From CAYXLW01 sp964466055 (lineage in GTDB: Bacteria; Patescibacteriota; Gracilibacteria; GCA-2401425), in assembly GCA_964466055.1 (NCBI GenBank), contig CAYXLW010000001.1:248001-312000 (forward strand): a stretch of 64,000 nt of DNA. Direction: 5' to 3'. The translations under genes were made by a program, and so were the position numbers. How positions within the stretch are numbered: the first letter of the stretch is position 1; every line of letters starts with the position of its first letter. Under the pieces are notes generated by a model. The model saw only the letters and a list, made by a program, of their open reading frames with translations. It was not told the origin of the DNA and did not search any database. This document shows positions 26,640 to 37,000 of this stretch, piece by piece.

Positions 26640-28454
26640 ATGATCTTTTTTCAAAATAAATCAATGGCTTATAATCAATGTCTATTTTCTTTAGAAGGAA
26701 GAAGATTATTTCTTGCATTTGATATGGCTGCTACAAAAGTTGATACTCCAAATGATCCTAAAGAAAAGGTGGATAAACAAGGAGAGCTTACAAAAAAAGA
26801 ATTTGATAGATTAGCGGATGGGGGAGTTGAAGAAGATTTAAAAGAGTTAAAAAAAAGAAAGGATGAAGATGTTAAAAAAATTCTTTCTCATTTAGGAATT
26901 GATGATATAAATAAATTGCCAGAAAGTATAAAAAAATCTTTAGGTGATTTAGACAGTATATTAGAAATAGAAAATAAAAAAAAATTACAAATTGATGAAA
27001 TAAATAAATTAATTCGACGTGTTGAATTTAATGTAAATATGGAGCATGATGTTGAGTTTATTAGAAATGGTATGAATACAGGAGAGTTTTTATCAATAGG
27101 ATTATATGAAAGATTATCAAGAGTAAGTGATTATAAGGAAATTAGTTCTAAACTAAAACCAGAAGATATAATTAATATAGATTTTAGTAAAAATCGTAAA
27201 CTGGAGCAACAAATTAGTGCAGCGCATATTTTTCCTCCTAATGTACAAAAAATTAGAGTTGATCATTCTTCTAAAAATTCACAGTCAGCAAATACATTAG
27301 AAGGAGTTAGGGATGGATTAACAGGAGAGTTTTGGGCTTTAGATGAAAATGGTAATAAAAAGGAGCGTTTAAAAATTTGGTCTGGTACGAAAATAACAAT
27401 TCTTGAACCAGATAAAGGGAAAGATGTTACTTCAAAGGGGTTTGAGGTTCTTAAGAAAAAACAGGAATTACCAAAAAAGACTAGAGAAGAAATGGAAAAA
27501 GATGAAAATATTAAGAAGATTGTTGAAACAGCTTTAAGTAAAGGAATTGATCCCGAATTTATGATTGCTGTATATAAAAAAGAAAATGGGAATAAAGGGA
27601 AAGAATTTGGTGTAATGTTACCAGGTGTTGATTCTTCAAAAGAAAATAAAGAAAATTTTGATCAACAATTAGGAATGTCAATGACAATTCTTGCACGTCA
27701 TGAAAATCAATATCTTAAAGAATATCGAGGTTCTTCTTTGAAAATAAATGATAAAAATAATCCATCATATGATAAATATACTCCTCATTTTATAGCTTAT
27801 TTTTCTGAAAAATATTCTCCAAGTGATGTTAATTCTAATGATATAAATAATCTTAGTGAGATTTATTTTGAAGGTGATGATAAAAGTCAAAAAGAGGCAG
27901 AAGAAGCACATAAAGAAGTTAAAGAAAAAATGAGAGGGGAAAAACAAGAAGTTTCTAATGCAAAGCCAGAGAAAGTAACAACATGGATTAAAAATTTAAA
28001 AGAAATTAATATTAAGAAATATGAAACAATGGGATCAGGAGTCTTATGTGAAATTATTCAAAGATATACAAATCTTGAAGCTTATAAATATGAAAAACTG
28101 CATAAAGATTTTCATCCAATAGTCGTTGCTTTATTAGAGATATGTAACACAAATGGAGTAACACTTAGACTGTCTAGTGGCTTTAGAGATAATGAAACAA
28201 ATAAAAGTTCTAATGGAGATAAATACTCTTTACATCAATTAGGATTAAAAGCAGATTTTGTTCCTGCTAGTTCAGCACCATATGTTAAGGCTTTATTAGA
28301 AAAATATTTCCCACAGGTGAAACATTTTGATGTGCATGATAGTGGGACAGGTTCGCATATTGATATTGGACTGTATAAGGATTTTGATTCAATCCCAAAA
28401 GATGTTTTAGATGGTTTAAAAGTTCCTATCCCTGAAAAATTTAGGAAACGTTAA
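26640..28454 (+). CDS. Two-domain peptidoglycan hydrolase-like protein (lytic transglycosylase-like plus M15 peptidase)
   Basis: 604 residues. The C-terminal ~460-604 is a D-Ala-D-Ala carboxypeptidase/VanY-like M15 domain: LRLSSGFRDNETNK, then SLHQLGLKADF with H532 and D539, then SHIDIG with H573, which matches the SxHxxGxAxD...HxD zinc pattern. Residues ~290-420 resemble a lysozyme/transglycosylase domain (GIDPEFMIAVYKKENGN, candidate Glu315, followed by a region reading FGVMLPG). The N-terminal ~250 residues are charged and helical, followed by an unknown beta segment. No signal peptide is seen, so export would need a holin, lysis or non-Sec route. A PBP gene follows on the same strand after 83 nt. 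Confidence 0.7.
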   Translation: MIFFQNKSMAYNQCLFSLEGRRLFLAFDMAATKVDTPNDPKEKVDKQGELTKKEFDRLADGGVEEDLKELKKRKDEDVKKILSHLGIDDINKLPESIKKSLGDLDSILEIENKKKLQIDEINKLIRRVEFNVNMEHDVEFIRNGMNTGEFLSIGLYERLSRVSDYKEISSKLKPEDIINIDFSKNRKLEQQISAAHIFPPNVQKIRVDHSSKNSQSANTLEGVRDGLTGEFWALDENGNKKERLKIWSGTKITILEPDKGKDVTSKGFEVLKKKQELPKKTREEMEKDENIKKIVETALSKGIDPEFMIAVYKKENGNKGKEFGVMLPGVDSSKENKENFDQQLGMSMTILARHENQYLKEYRGSSLKINDKNNPSYDKYTPHFIAYFSEKYSPSDVNSNDINNLSEIYFEGDDKSQKEAEEAHKEVKEKMRGEKQEVSNAKPEKVTTWIKNLKEINIKKYETMGSGVLCEIIQRYTNLEAYKYEKLHKDFHPIVVALLEICNTNGVTLRLSSGFRDNETNKSSNGDKYSLHQLGLKADFVPASSAPYVKALLEKYFPQVKHFDVHDSGTGSHIDIGLYKDFDSIPKDVLDGLKVPIPEKFRKR

Positions 28455-28537
28455 TTCTAGAGTTTAGAAGGAACTAATCATCTAGAATTTAACTTTTCAA
28501 CTTTACTCATCATCCCAAATTATCAATAATAAGGGGG

Positions 28538-31096
28538 ATGATTAAATCATATATTCCTAGAAATCAACAACGGCTAAATACATATAAACATCATGCTCGT
28601 ACTAGACCTTCAAAGTCACGAATAGGAAGGTATGCAAGCGATTTTATGAGCACTTTTCTTGAAGCAGATTCAAGAAAACGATTGTTTTTTTTGATGTTTA
28701 TCACATCACTAATTATTATACTTTTTATTGTAAGGCTTTTTTACATTCAAGTTCTGCATGGAACAGAATATTTAAAATTAGCACAAGAACAGCAATATGG
28801 GAAAATCGTAATACCATCAAAAAGAGGAGAAATCCTTACAGAAAATCCTAAAACTGGGGAGTTAAATAAACTTGCCACAAATACAACTCTAGACCTTATC
28901 TACATAGATCCGTTTGAAATTCCCGATAAACAACGAGTAGCAAAAGCCCTTGCACCACTTCTCTTTAGTGAAGAAGATTTTTTAGCATGTAAAGAAGATT
29001 ATAAAAACTGTCCTTCAGGAAGTGTTAAATTTGATGAAAGTCAAATTCTTATTGATAAAGAGGGAGAAGATTTAGAAAAAATAGAGATAAAAGATGCTCG
29101 TACAAAAGAACAATTAATTCTTGCTTATGAGAGTGATTTATTACAAAAGATTTCTAAAGAAGAAGTGGATTATTCGCCATTAAAGTATGGAGCAAATGAT
29201 GAACTTATGGACTTAATTGAAAAATTAGGAATATATGGGGTTTTTGTTGTTCGTAATAAAAATCTTATCTATACCGATCCTACCAAAATCGATCAAACAA
29301 AAATTAAAGCCTATGCAAAAACTTTAGCTCCTGTTTTAGAAGAAGAGGAAAATTATATTAAAAAGTTGCTTACAAGGAGGAAAATAAGATATATACCACT
29401 AAAAAGACGACTATCTCCAGAAACCTCAGAAGCTATTTGGGGTCTTAAAAAAGAGTCTTACGAAAATCATAAAGTTGATACTTTAAATATCCCTCATTAT
29501 TTTAAAGGGGTAGTTTTAATCCCAGAACATTGGCGTTATTATCCTGAAAATCAACTTGCTTCAACCGTTATTGGATATGTTGATCACGAGGGGAATGGTC
29601 AATATGGGATTGAAGAAAAATTTCAAAAATTATTGAGTGGGAAACAAGGGGAAATTTTAAGTAAAAATGATGTACAAGGAATGCAACTTGTATTTGATAT
29701 TTCCAATATGACAGATGCAGTAGATGGCGATTCAGTTGTACTCACCATAGATCGTGTTGTTCAAAGTAAAGTACAAGAGCTTTTAAAATCAGCAGTTGAA
29801 AAATATCGTGCAGATAATGGTTCAATAATAGTGACAGATCCTTCTACGGGTAACATAATTGCTATGGGGAATTATCCTAATTTTGATCCAAATAATTTTG
29901 GAGATGTATATGAACTTAGAAAAACGGATAAAGATGAATTTAAAAAATGGGGAACTTCAGAAGAGGCAAAAAGCAACATTTATCCAACACAGCCTGTATT
30001 TATAAAAGACAAAAAAGGAAATCTTTCAGAAATTAAGTATTCTTCTATTTTAGGTGAAAGAGAAGCTATTAAAGAATCAAAGAAAAAAGTTCTTGAAGAA
30101 TCAAAAGAAGGAATAGAAATGCCAGAAGAAACTCAAAAATTTGTATATAAAAATCGTTTTGGTTTAGGTTCTTACGTAAATAGATCAATTATGAGTCTTT
30201 ATGAGCCAGGATCTGTTTTTAAGCCAATTGTTATGGCTATTGGTTTAGACTCAAAAGAAGTTGAACCATACGATACGTATAGTGAGTATGGGCCAATTGA
30301 AATTGATACAGGAACAGGGGAGAAACAGTATATTCATACAGCATTAAGAATTTATAGAGGGATACAAACAATGACGAATGCAATTGAGCAGTCTTCCAAT
30401 ATTGGGATGGCTTATGTTGCAAGAAAATTAGGGCGAGAACTTTTTTATAAATATATAATGGAATTTGGGTTTGGAGATTATACTTATATAGATCTTCCTG
30501 GAGAGCAGAAAGGAAAAGTGAATTTTTGGAAAAAATGGCCAGAGGCACAATTGCTGACAACATCATTTGGTCAAGGTATTTCAGTGACACCTATTCAAGT
30601 TGTTTCTGCGTGGAACGCACTTGCAAATGGGGGAGTTCTTATGCAACCGCAAATTATTAAGGCTTTTATAAATAATGATGGAGAACGTGAAGATATTGAT
30701 TCTAAGGTTATAAGACGAGTTATATCAGAGGAGGCTTCTCAAAAAATTACAGGAATACTTGTTTCTTCAGTTGAAAATGGAGTTGCAAAGGCTGGGAAAG
30801 TTAAGGGATATAGAATTGCTGGAAAAACTGGGACATCTCAGGTTGCATGCAGTGATTCTTCTCGATGTAGAATAGGTAGATATGAAAGAGGTGAAGGGAC
30901 AACGGTTACTTCTTTTGCTGGATATGGTTCTATTAATAACCCAAAGTTTGTTATTTTGGTAAAATTTGAACGCCCTCGTCTGGGAGAGAGTACATGGGGA
31001 GAAAACACTGCTGCTCCAGTTTTTAAGGAATTAGCCGAGTTTTTATTTCAATATTATGATATTCCTCCTGATGATTTTTCGGTGAGGAAAAATTAG
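28538..31096 (+). CDS. Class B penicillin-binding protein (FtsI/PBP2-like transpeptidase)
   Basis: 852 residues, against ~580-700 for most class B PBPs. A cytoplasmic basic N-terminus leads to one membrane anchor (~49-71, FFLMFITSLIIILFIVRLFY), an enlarged pedestal/dimerisation domain, then the transpeptidase with S559-V-F-K562 (EPGSVFKP), S619-S-N621 and K763-T-G-T766 (AGKTGTSQ). All three active-site motifs are intact. The extra length lies in the pedestal (~130-270) and in a Lys/Glu-rich insert (~465-545) just before the SxxK motif. It cross-links peptidoglycan at the outer face of the membrane, in division or elongation. It has no ftsW/rodA neighbour; the putative wall hydrolase is upstream. 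Confidence 0.93.
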   Translation: MIKSYIPRNQQRLNTYKHHARTRPSKSRIGRYASDFMSTFLEADSRKRLFFLMFITSLIIILFIVRLFYIQVLHGTEYLKLAQEQQYGKIVIPSKRGEILTENPKTGELNKLATNTTLDLIYIDPFEIPDKQRVAKALAPLLFSEEDFLACKEDYKNCPSGSVKFDESQILIDKEGEDLEKIEIKDARTKEQLILAYESDLLQKISKEEVDYSPLKYGANDELMDLIEKLGIYGVFVVRNKNLIYTDPTKIDQTKIKAYAKTLAPVLEEEENYIKKLLTRRKIRYIPLKRRLSPETSEAIWGLKKESYENHKVDTLNIPHYFKGVVLIPEHWRYYPENQLASTVIGYVDHEGNGQYGIEEKFQKLLSGKQGEILSKNDVQGMQLVFDISNMTDAVDGDSVVLTIDRVVQSKVQELLKSAVEKYRADNGSIIVTDPSTGNIIAMGNYPNFDPNNFGDVYELRKTDKDEFKKWGTSEEAKSNIYPTQPVFIKDKKGNLSEIKYSSILGEREAIKESKKKVLEESKEGIEMPEETQKFVYKNRFGLGSYVNRSIMSLYEPGSVFKPIVMAIGLDSKEVEPYDTYSEYGPIEIDTGTGEKQYIHTALRIYRGIQTMTNAIEQSSNIGMAYVARKLGRELFYKYIMEFGFGDYTYIDLPGEQKGKVNFWKKWPEAQLLTTSFGQGISVTPIQVVSAWNALANGGVLMQPQIIKAFINNDGEREDIDSKVIRRVISEEASQKITGILVSSVENGVAKAGKVKGYRIAGKTGTSQVACSDSSRCRIGRYERGEGTTVTSFAGYGSINNPKFVILVKFERPRLGESTWGENTAAPVFKELAEFLFQYYDIPPDDFSVRKN

Positions 31097-31140
31097 AAAT
31101 TGAAAAATAAGAATAAAATGTTTAAAATGATTTTTGTTTA

Positions 31141-31215
31141 GCGGGTATAGTATAGTGGCTATTATACGGCCTTGCCAAGGCTGTGAGACGGGTTCAATTC
31201 CCGTTACCCGCTCCA
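31141..31215 (+). tRNA. tRNA-Gly (GCC)
   Basis: Complete cloverleaf. The acceptor arms GCGGGTA and TACCCGC pair, the discriminator is T and the CCA end is encoded. The anticodon arm CGGCCTTGCCAAGGCTG gives anticodon GCC, and the T-arm reads CGGGTTCAATTCCCG. Confidence 0.95.
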
Positions 31216-31270
31216 AAGTATGCATAATTTACACTCAAATGCTTTCAAAACTTTGGGTTTTCGCATTTGT

Positions 31271-31597
31271 TATGGCTGATTCAAACTAACTTGAAATACG
31301 ATAATTGTTTGCCCCCACCCCTCATCCGCCTTGCTTAGCGGGGCTATGTTAAACTATTTTGAATTAGATATAGCTAAATATAAATAAATTGGCACTTTAA
31401 AAAACTGGATCTCCGCCTACGCGGAGATAGCAAATTGAAATAAGGAGATAGAAATTTGAAATAAAGTGTATGTGCTATTCCCACGCAGATATAGCTGAAT
31501 CTAGATAAATTGGCATAATAAGAAAGTTTAAAACTCCCAATATTATAAATGTTTTTCGATGCCCACGATTATGTTATTTAATATTGAGTTAGCTCTA
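31271..31597. repeat. Large intergenic repeat, copy 1
   Basis: This fills the gap between tRNA-Gly and pilB and is the reverse complement of 50917-51316. Recognisable parts are the GCCCCCACCCCTCATCCGCC block, a perfect hairpin ATCTCCGC-CTAC-GCGGAGAT (31409-31428), the AAGGAGATAGAAATTTG segment, and ~28-nt sub-repeats of the form TATAGCTNAATCTNNATAAA followed by TTGGCA. Compared with copy 2 it lacks a ~70-nt stretch made of the CCCTCTCCC/GGGAGAGGG hairpin. Its right end runs to the bases that form the pilB stop codon. No coding sequence is seen. Confidence 0.85.
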
Positions 31598-33247
31598 TCC
31601 CACAACCCTAATCATCTCCTCAAAAGTAGTTTCTCCATCTAAAACCTTAATAACGGCATCCTCCTTAATATTTATAAAGCCCTCAGAAATAGCTTGAGTA
31701 AGAATAGTTTTAGTGTTTTCTTTTGCTTGAATAAGTTCTCTAATTTTTTCAGAAACAACAAAAATTTCAGCAACAGTAATACGCCCCAAATACCCAGTAT
31801 TATTACAATACTTACACCCCTTACCAAATTTTTCTTTATCTATAATTTTATTAACTTGAACTCCGCGAGCTCTAATTTTTTCAGCTATACCTTGAAGATA
31901 TTCTAAATTCTTTTTTGAGATATCTCTTTCCCCGATACAATGAGGACAAATTCTTCGAAGAAGTCTCTGAGATACAATCATGTTTATAGCAGGAGCTATT
32001 AGGTAGCTGTTTACTCCTAAATTTCGTAGTCTAGCTAAAGTTTCAATTGATGAATTTGCATGAATAGTAGAAAGAACAAGATGTCCTGTCATTGATGCTT
32101 GAAAAGCAATATTAGCTACTTCTGGTTCACGAATTTCACCTACCATAATAACATCAGGATCTTGTCTTAGCGTTGCAATTAACCCATCTTTGAAAGTTAG
32201 AGTAGTTTCTTCACTTTCTTCTCTACTAACTTCACATTGCAAAATTCCATTCATTTTATATTCAACAGGGTCTTCAAGTGTGATAATTTTTCTATGTGGT
32301 CGGTTTATAACATCTAACATTGAATACAAAGTTGTAGTTTTTCCTGATCCTGTTGGTCCTGTTAGCAGTATTATTCCTTCAGCTTTTGCAAGTGCCATAG
32401 CTATGTGTTCAAGAGAATATTTTTTAAATCCAAGCTCATTTAATGAAACAATTCCTTTTTTAGGATCGAGAAAACGCATAACTATTGATTCGCCATATAC
32501 ACTTGGAAGCACTGAAACACGAATATCAACAGATCTTTCGTTTATATTGAAAAAATACTGACCATCCTGAGGTTGATCTGTAACATTTAACTTTAAATGT
32601 GCATTCATTTTTATTTGTCTAGCAATACCTTCATAAGTTTTATGATCAATAGAAGCAATACTTTGTAACATTCCATCAATACGAAATCTTATATGAACAA
32701 TATCTTTTTCAGTTTGGAAATGGACATCAGAAGCATTTGTTTGTATAGCAAGTTTGTGAAAATCATCTAAAACATCGGAAGATTTTTTACTTGAAATATC
32801 TTTTTCAGCAGTGTCTTCAAAATCCTTTATAGCTTCAGCAGCGACTATCTCTTCATTATTAAGTTCAATCCCTTCATGCTTTACTTCTTTTTTATAAAGG
32901 GAGTTTTCATAGAGTTCTTGAACTTTATGAATAGATTCTTCAGAAGCTAGATTAACATTTATAGAAAAATTTTCTGTTTTGAATTTTTGAATAATGTTCT
33001 TTGCATGAATATTGTTAGGATCAGAAATTGCAATACGTAATTTCTTGCCAATTTGGAAAAAAACAACCATATTTGCAGCTTGTGATTCTTGTTCTTCAAT
33101 AAGACTTAATACATCAGGATTAACTCTAAAGTTTAAAAGGTTGATATAAGGCATACCAAGACTTTGTGCTTTTTCTTGAAGCTCTTTTTCCTTAAATTCT
33201 TGATTGATATTTTTTAAGTTTTGTTTAGCTTTTTTATCTTCAGGCAC
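31595..33247 (-). CDS. pilB: Type IV pilus assembly / type II secretion ATPase (PilB/GspE)
   Basis: 550 residues. The N-terminal MshEN-like domain (~30-120) is followed by a linker and the hexameric ATPase: Walker A LLTGPTGSGKTTTLY, the Asp box, Walker B region VIMVGEIREPEVA, and a His-box region GHLVLSTIHANSS. The tetracysteine zinc site of extension ATPases is present (CPHCIGERD ... CKYCNNTGYLGR). It powers pilin polymerisation at the inner face of the membrane. No pilC, pilT or pilin gene is adjacent. Direct-oriented copies of the large intergenic repeat flank the gene on both sides (31271-31597 and 33337-33448). The stop codon lies at the very edge of copy 1. Confidence 0.93.
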   Translation of the reverse strand: MPEDKKAKQNLKNINQEFKEKELQEKAQSLGMPYINLLNFRVNPDVLSLIEEQESQAANMVVFFQIGKKLRIAISDPNNIHAKNIIQKFKTENFSINVNLASEESIHKVQELYENSLYKKEVKHEGIELNNEEIVAAEAIKDFEDTAEKDISSKKSSDVLDDFHKLAIQTNASDVHFQTEKDIVHIRFRIDGMLQSIASIDHKTYEGIARQIKMNAHLKLNVTDQPQDGQYFFNINERSVDIRVSVLPSVYGESIVMRFLDPKKGIVSLNELGFKKYSLEHIAMALAKAEGIILLTGPTGSGKTTTLYSMLDVINRPHRKIITLEDPVEYKMNGILQCEVSREESEETTLTFKDGLIATLRQDPDVIMVGEIREPEVANIAFQASMTGHLVLSTIHANSSIETLARLRNLGVNSYLIAPAINMIVSQRLLRRICPHCIGERDISKKNLEYLQGIAEKIRARGVQVNKIIDKEKFGKGCKYCNNTGYLGRITVAEIFVVSEKIRELIQAKENTKTILTQAISEGFINIKEDAVIKVLDGETTFEEMIRVVG

Positions 33248-33336
33248 TAGTGGTAAATTAATGTGTAATAGAAAATCCTGATTAATTTTATCATAAAAAG
33301 ATGAAAAAATCGAGATGAATCTTGAGAATAAAACCT

Positions 33337-33448
33337 TATAGCTAAATCTAAATAAATTGGCATTTTAAAAAAACTGGATCTCCGCCTACGCGGAGATAGC
33401 AAATTGAAATAAGGAGATAGAAATTTGGAATAAAGTGTATATGCTATA
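33337..33448. repeat. Large intergenic repeat, copy 3 (partial, 112 bp)
   Basis: Same orientation as copy 1 (compare 31368-31482). It contains the TATAGCTAAATCTAAATAAA sub-repeat, the ATCTCCGC hairpin and the GGAGATAGAAATTTGG segment, with few differences. It ends near TATGCTATA. Confidence 0.85.
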
Positions 33449-33867
33449 CTTCTTAAAAATCTACAAAAATTTACCCTGAACTAGTCTAGCCCCATATCAA
33501 TTGATATTGCAATACTCCAAACAAATATTTTTAATAAAAACACCCTTAATTTTGTAATTGAACGTAGAGGGACATAATACGAAAAATGACTAAATTAAAG
33601 AAGTAACAAAAAAACCTTGTTTTACCCAATATTGATGAGCAATAAATATTTATTATTATATTGATTTAGCTTCAAGAGATTTAATCTTTTAGTGTTTTTT
33701 TGAATAATTATTTTAATCAAAACTGCTAAATTTTTTATGTGTAAATTTAAGAAATATAAAGGTTATAAGTAAATATTAATGATCAATTTTTGTACTCGAA
33801 AACACTTGCAAAAATATTTTAAATATAAAATAGATGAAGACTTAATGTTAAAATTATAAAATAAACG
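33449..33867. other. Intergenic region upstream of the giant surface gene
   Basis: About 420 nt, strongly A/T-rich, with no convincing ORF. A 60-residue minus-strand frame at 33763-33945 is A/T-driven noise. I see no clear RNA gene or repeat here. It separates the partial repeat copy from the promoter at 33868. Confidence 0.5.
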
Positions 33868-33896
33868 TTGACATTTTGCATATTGTGCTATATAAA
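33868..33896 (+). promoter_or_regulatory. Promoter for the 2457-residue surface protein
   Basis: TTGACA (33868-33873), 17 bp, TATAAA (33891-33896). It leaves an unusually long leader of about 130 nt, in contrast to the 15-20 nt leaders elsewhere. The leader contains repeated ATATCAGAGTTTC / ATATCAAAGTTTC units (33966-33978 and 33986-33998). Confidence 0.8.
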
Positions 33897-34031
33897 TTAA
33901 CCTACTAAGATAAGAAGTTTTAAGTTTATTCCTTGTAATCAGCACAGTATAGGGGAAGTCTTAGATATCAGAGTTTCGATTTATATATCAAAGTTTCAAA
34001 AGTACTTTTAAGTAAAACTAACTTAAAAAAT

Positions 34032-37000
34032 ATGAAAGCTTACAGAAAATTTTTCAGCAAAATTACTTCATTGCTTTTGGCTGTTACTATGGTCATAGGC
34101 TCTATCCCTGTAACAATAGATACTACTGTAGCCAATACCATCCCCGCAACAAATACAATAGGATATCTTGAGCGTGCAGATGGTGGACATATAGGAGGAT
34201 GGGCAAAAGATCAAACATATCCTGGTGTTTTAAAGACTGATCCAAATTATGCTGGAGTAAAGATAATGATCTATGATAATGGTAATCCAATAGCTACTAA
34301 TACTCATTACACTCTTTTGGCTATGGCTAACCGAGTAGATGTAGGCGATCATGCTTTTGGTATTGATCCTCAAACAGTTACAAATCTTAATACCGCTGGT
34401 GAACATACTATTACAGCAAAAGCTATAGATGTAGACACTCTTGAATATGTAAATCTTCCATTACTCCCAAATATAAAAAATAAATTCACAAATGCTAAGT
34501 GTGGATCAGCTAACGGTGGAAGTTTTACTACAAAACCTGCAAATCTTTGTGATTTTGGGGATGCTAAAGACGATTCCTCTTCTGGAGGACAATGGAAATG
34601 GACTTGTAACGGTGTTAATTACGGGAGAAATGTTTCTTGTTTTGCGAATATTATTGTAGTCCCTGTAGCACCTATTAATTTGGCTACTTCTAATATAACA
34701 CAGACTTCTCTTACCCTTTCTTGGACTGATAAGGCTACTAATGAAATTGGTTATAAAATTTACAAAAATGGAAATTCTACTCCTATAGCTACAATTGGAG
34801 TTAATTCTTCTTCTTATAATGTTACTGGATTAACTGCTAATACTACTTATACTTTTAGAGTTGCTGCTTATAATTTAGCTGGTGAAGGTAGTGCGAGTAT
34901 TAATGCTACTACAAAGAGTCCTAACGGATCCATTTGTACAAGTGATAGTCAATGCGGTTCAGGAAACTGTGATATAGATTTTGATAGTGGAATAAAGTAT
35001 TGTCATGCAGATGCTATACAATGTGTAGATTATGACATTGGTAATCCTTGGCAGAGAGCAAACGGATACGAATTATGCAGTGGTCAGTCTTGGTATAAAT
35101 CTTGTTCAAGTTCTTTATGGGGAGCACAACAAAATAATCCTGATCCTGCTAATGATTATTGTCAGGCAGGTGGTGGAGCTCAATCTGGATACGATTTAGC
35201 TGCTACTTGTAGTAGTGGAGAAACAGGAGGTTTTACAAATCCTTCTTGTGTTTCATGTGCACCTTACATAGCAGCATCAACTTCAAGTTGTAAAACAAGT
35301 TGCACCTCAAGTTTTGATTGTTGGTATGGGTATTCTTGTAATGCGTCTAATCAATGTGTGTCTAACACAGAAATTAGGGATGGAATTACTCATATAGAGG
35401 AATATCCATATACTGAGTATCCATCTTTTAATAATTATATTGATGCTATTGACCCATACGACCCGACAAATACGAGATATGATGAAAGATATTTTGCTGA
35501 TGTTAGCAAAGAAAACGGTGACGATAAAGGTAACGAATTATATCTAAATCCAGCAGTTAGTGAAAATATAATATTATACACTTACATGAATAATAGTGCT
35601 CAATTTACCTCTGCAACAAATGTAAAAGTTTCTTTAGATTCGTTTTATCAAAATTCTGCAGGAGAATACGTTACTTCGCCATTCACAAATTCAATAGATG
35701 TTATGCACTCTATTGAAGGAGATAATACAGATCCTGATGTTGTAAGAGATCCAATAATCGTTGCTTCTCAAGCTGGTGCTTCATTAAGATTAAAATTTGT
35801 TCGAGGGACTGGGAAAGTACAAATAAGAGGTCTTGGTACAGGAATTACTGATGTACCAACAGGAAATCAATCAGATTTACTAGAAACAGGTCTTACTGTA
35901 GGAAGTAGTGATTATCCTCTTAGTGGAACTTTTTTACGAGGAGATGACCAATTCCCAGAAGATAGGAGAGTTATAGTATTAACATACTTGAGCGTAGAGA
36001 GAGTTAATGCAGATGTTTCTATTACTCGCAGTGCAACTTCCACAAATCTTTGGAAAGGACAAGAAACAGAAATTACTTTAAATTATAATAATAATGGTCC
36101 AGTTGAAACAACAGGAGTAGAAGTTGTTGATAATTACGATGAATCAATATTAAGTATTATTTCAAGTTCATTACCAGTAGGATGCGTTGATAGTGGTTCT
36201 GAAGTTACATGTATGATTGCAGGAGAACTTGCTAACGGAGCAGGAGGATCTTTAGCTTATACAGCAGAAGCTATTTCTAGTGGAATAGCTGTAAATACTG
36301 CAACAATTTCTTCTGACATAACAGATTCTAACGCAGGAAATAATACTGCTACACAAAATATAACAGTAAACCCAGGACCTACAGTTACTATAGAAAATGC
36401 AACACCTCTTTATTTAACAACAGGAAATACAAGCACAATTACATGGTCTGCAACTAGTGCAACTTCAGGACCATACGAGGTAAAAGTTGGAAACTGTACA
36501 AGTGGAACACTTATAACAGGTGCAAACGCAAGCGGTAATTATGTTTCGACAGATGCTTCTGTAGCTTCCGTTGTAAATTTCTCAGATTTATCTGAAGGTC
36601 AAAATACAATTTATGTCTGTGTTACAGATGGATCTGGAGCTTTAGGAAGTGAAACACAAATACTAACTTTAGACACTATTTCTCCAGAAAATGTATCTAA
36701 TGTAATACTTCAAGATCAAGATGTTCTTATACATAATGGATTAGATGGATATGATGTAACAGTTACTTGGACTCCTAACGGAATAAATGAACCAAATTTT
36801 TCTACTTATGAAATATATTTACTTCCAGCGTTAACAGTTTTGGATACAGGAACTCATAACCCTATCGTTAATTCATTAACAAGCCCAACTCTTGCTTTAC
36901 AAGCAACAAATATATGGACAGGAACAGATACGCAAAAAACAGATTCTGCTGGCACTATTTTGTCAACAGGGAATTATAAAGCATATGTTAGAGCAGTTGA

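Noticed and set aside
33763..33945. 60-residue minus-strand ORF in the gap before the giant gene
   Set aside because: A/T-driven, no start context, and it overlaps the TTGACA/TATAAA promoter of the plus-strand gene.
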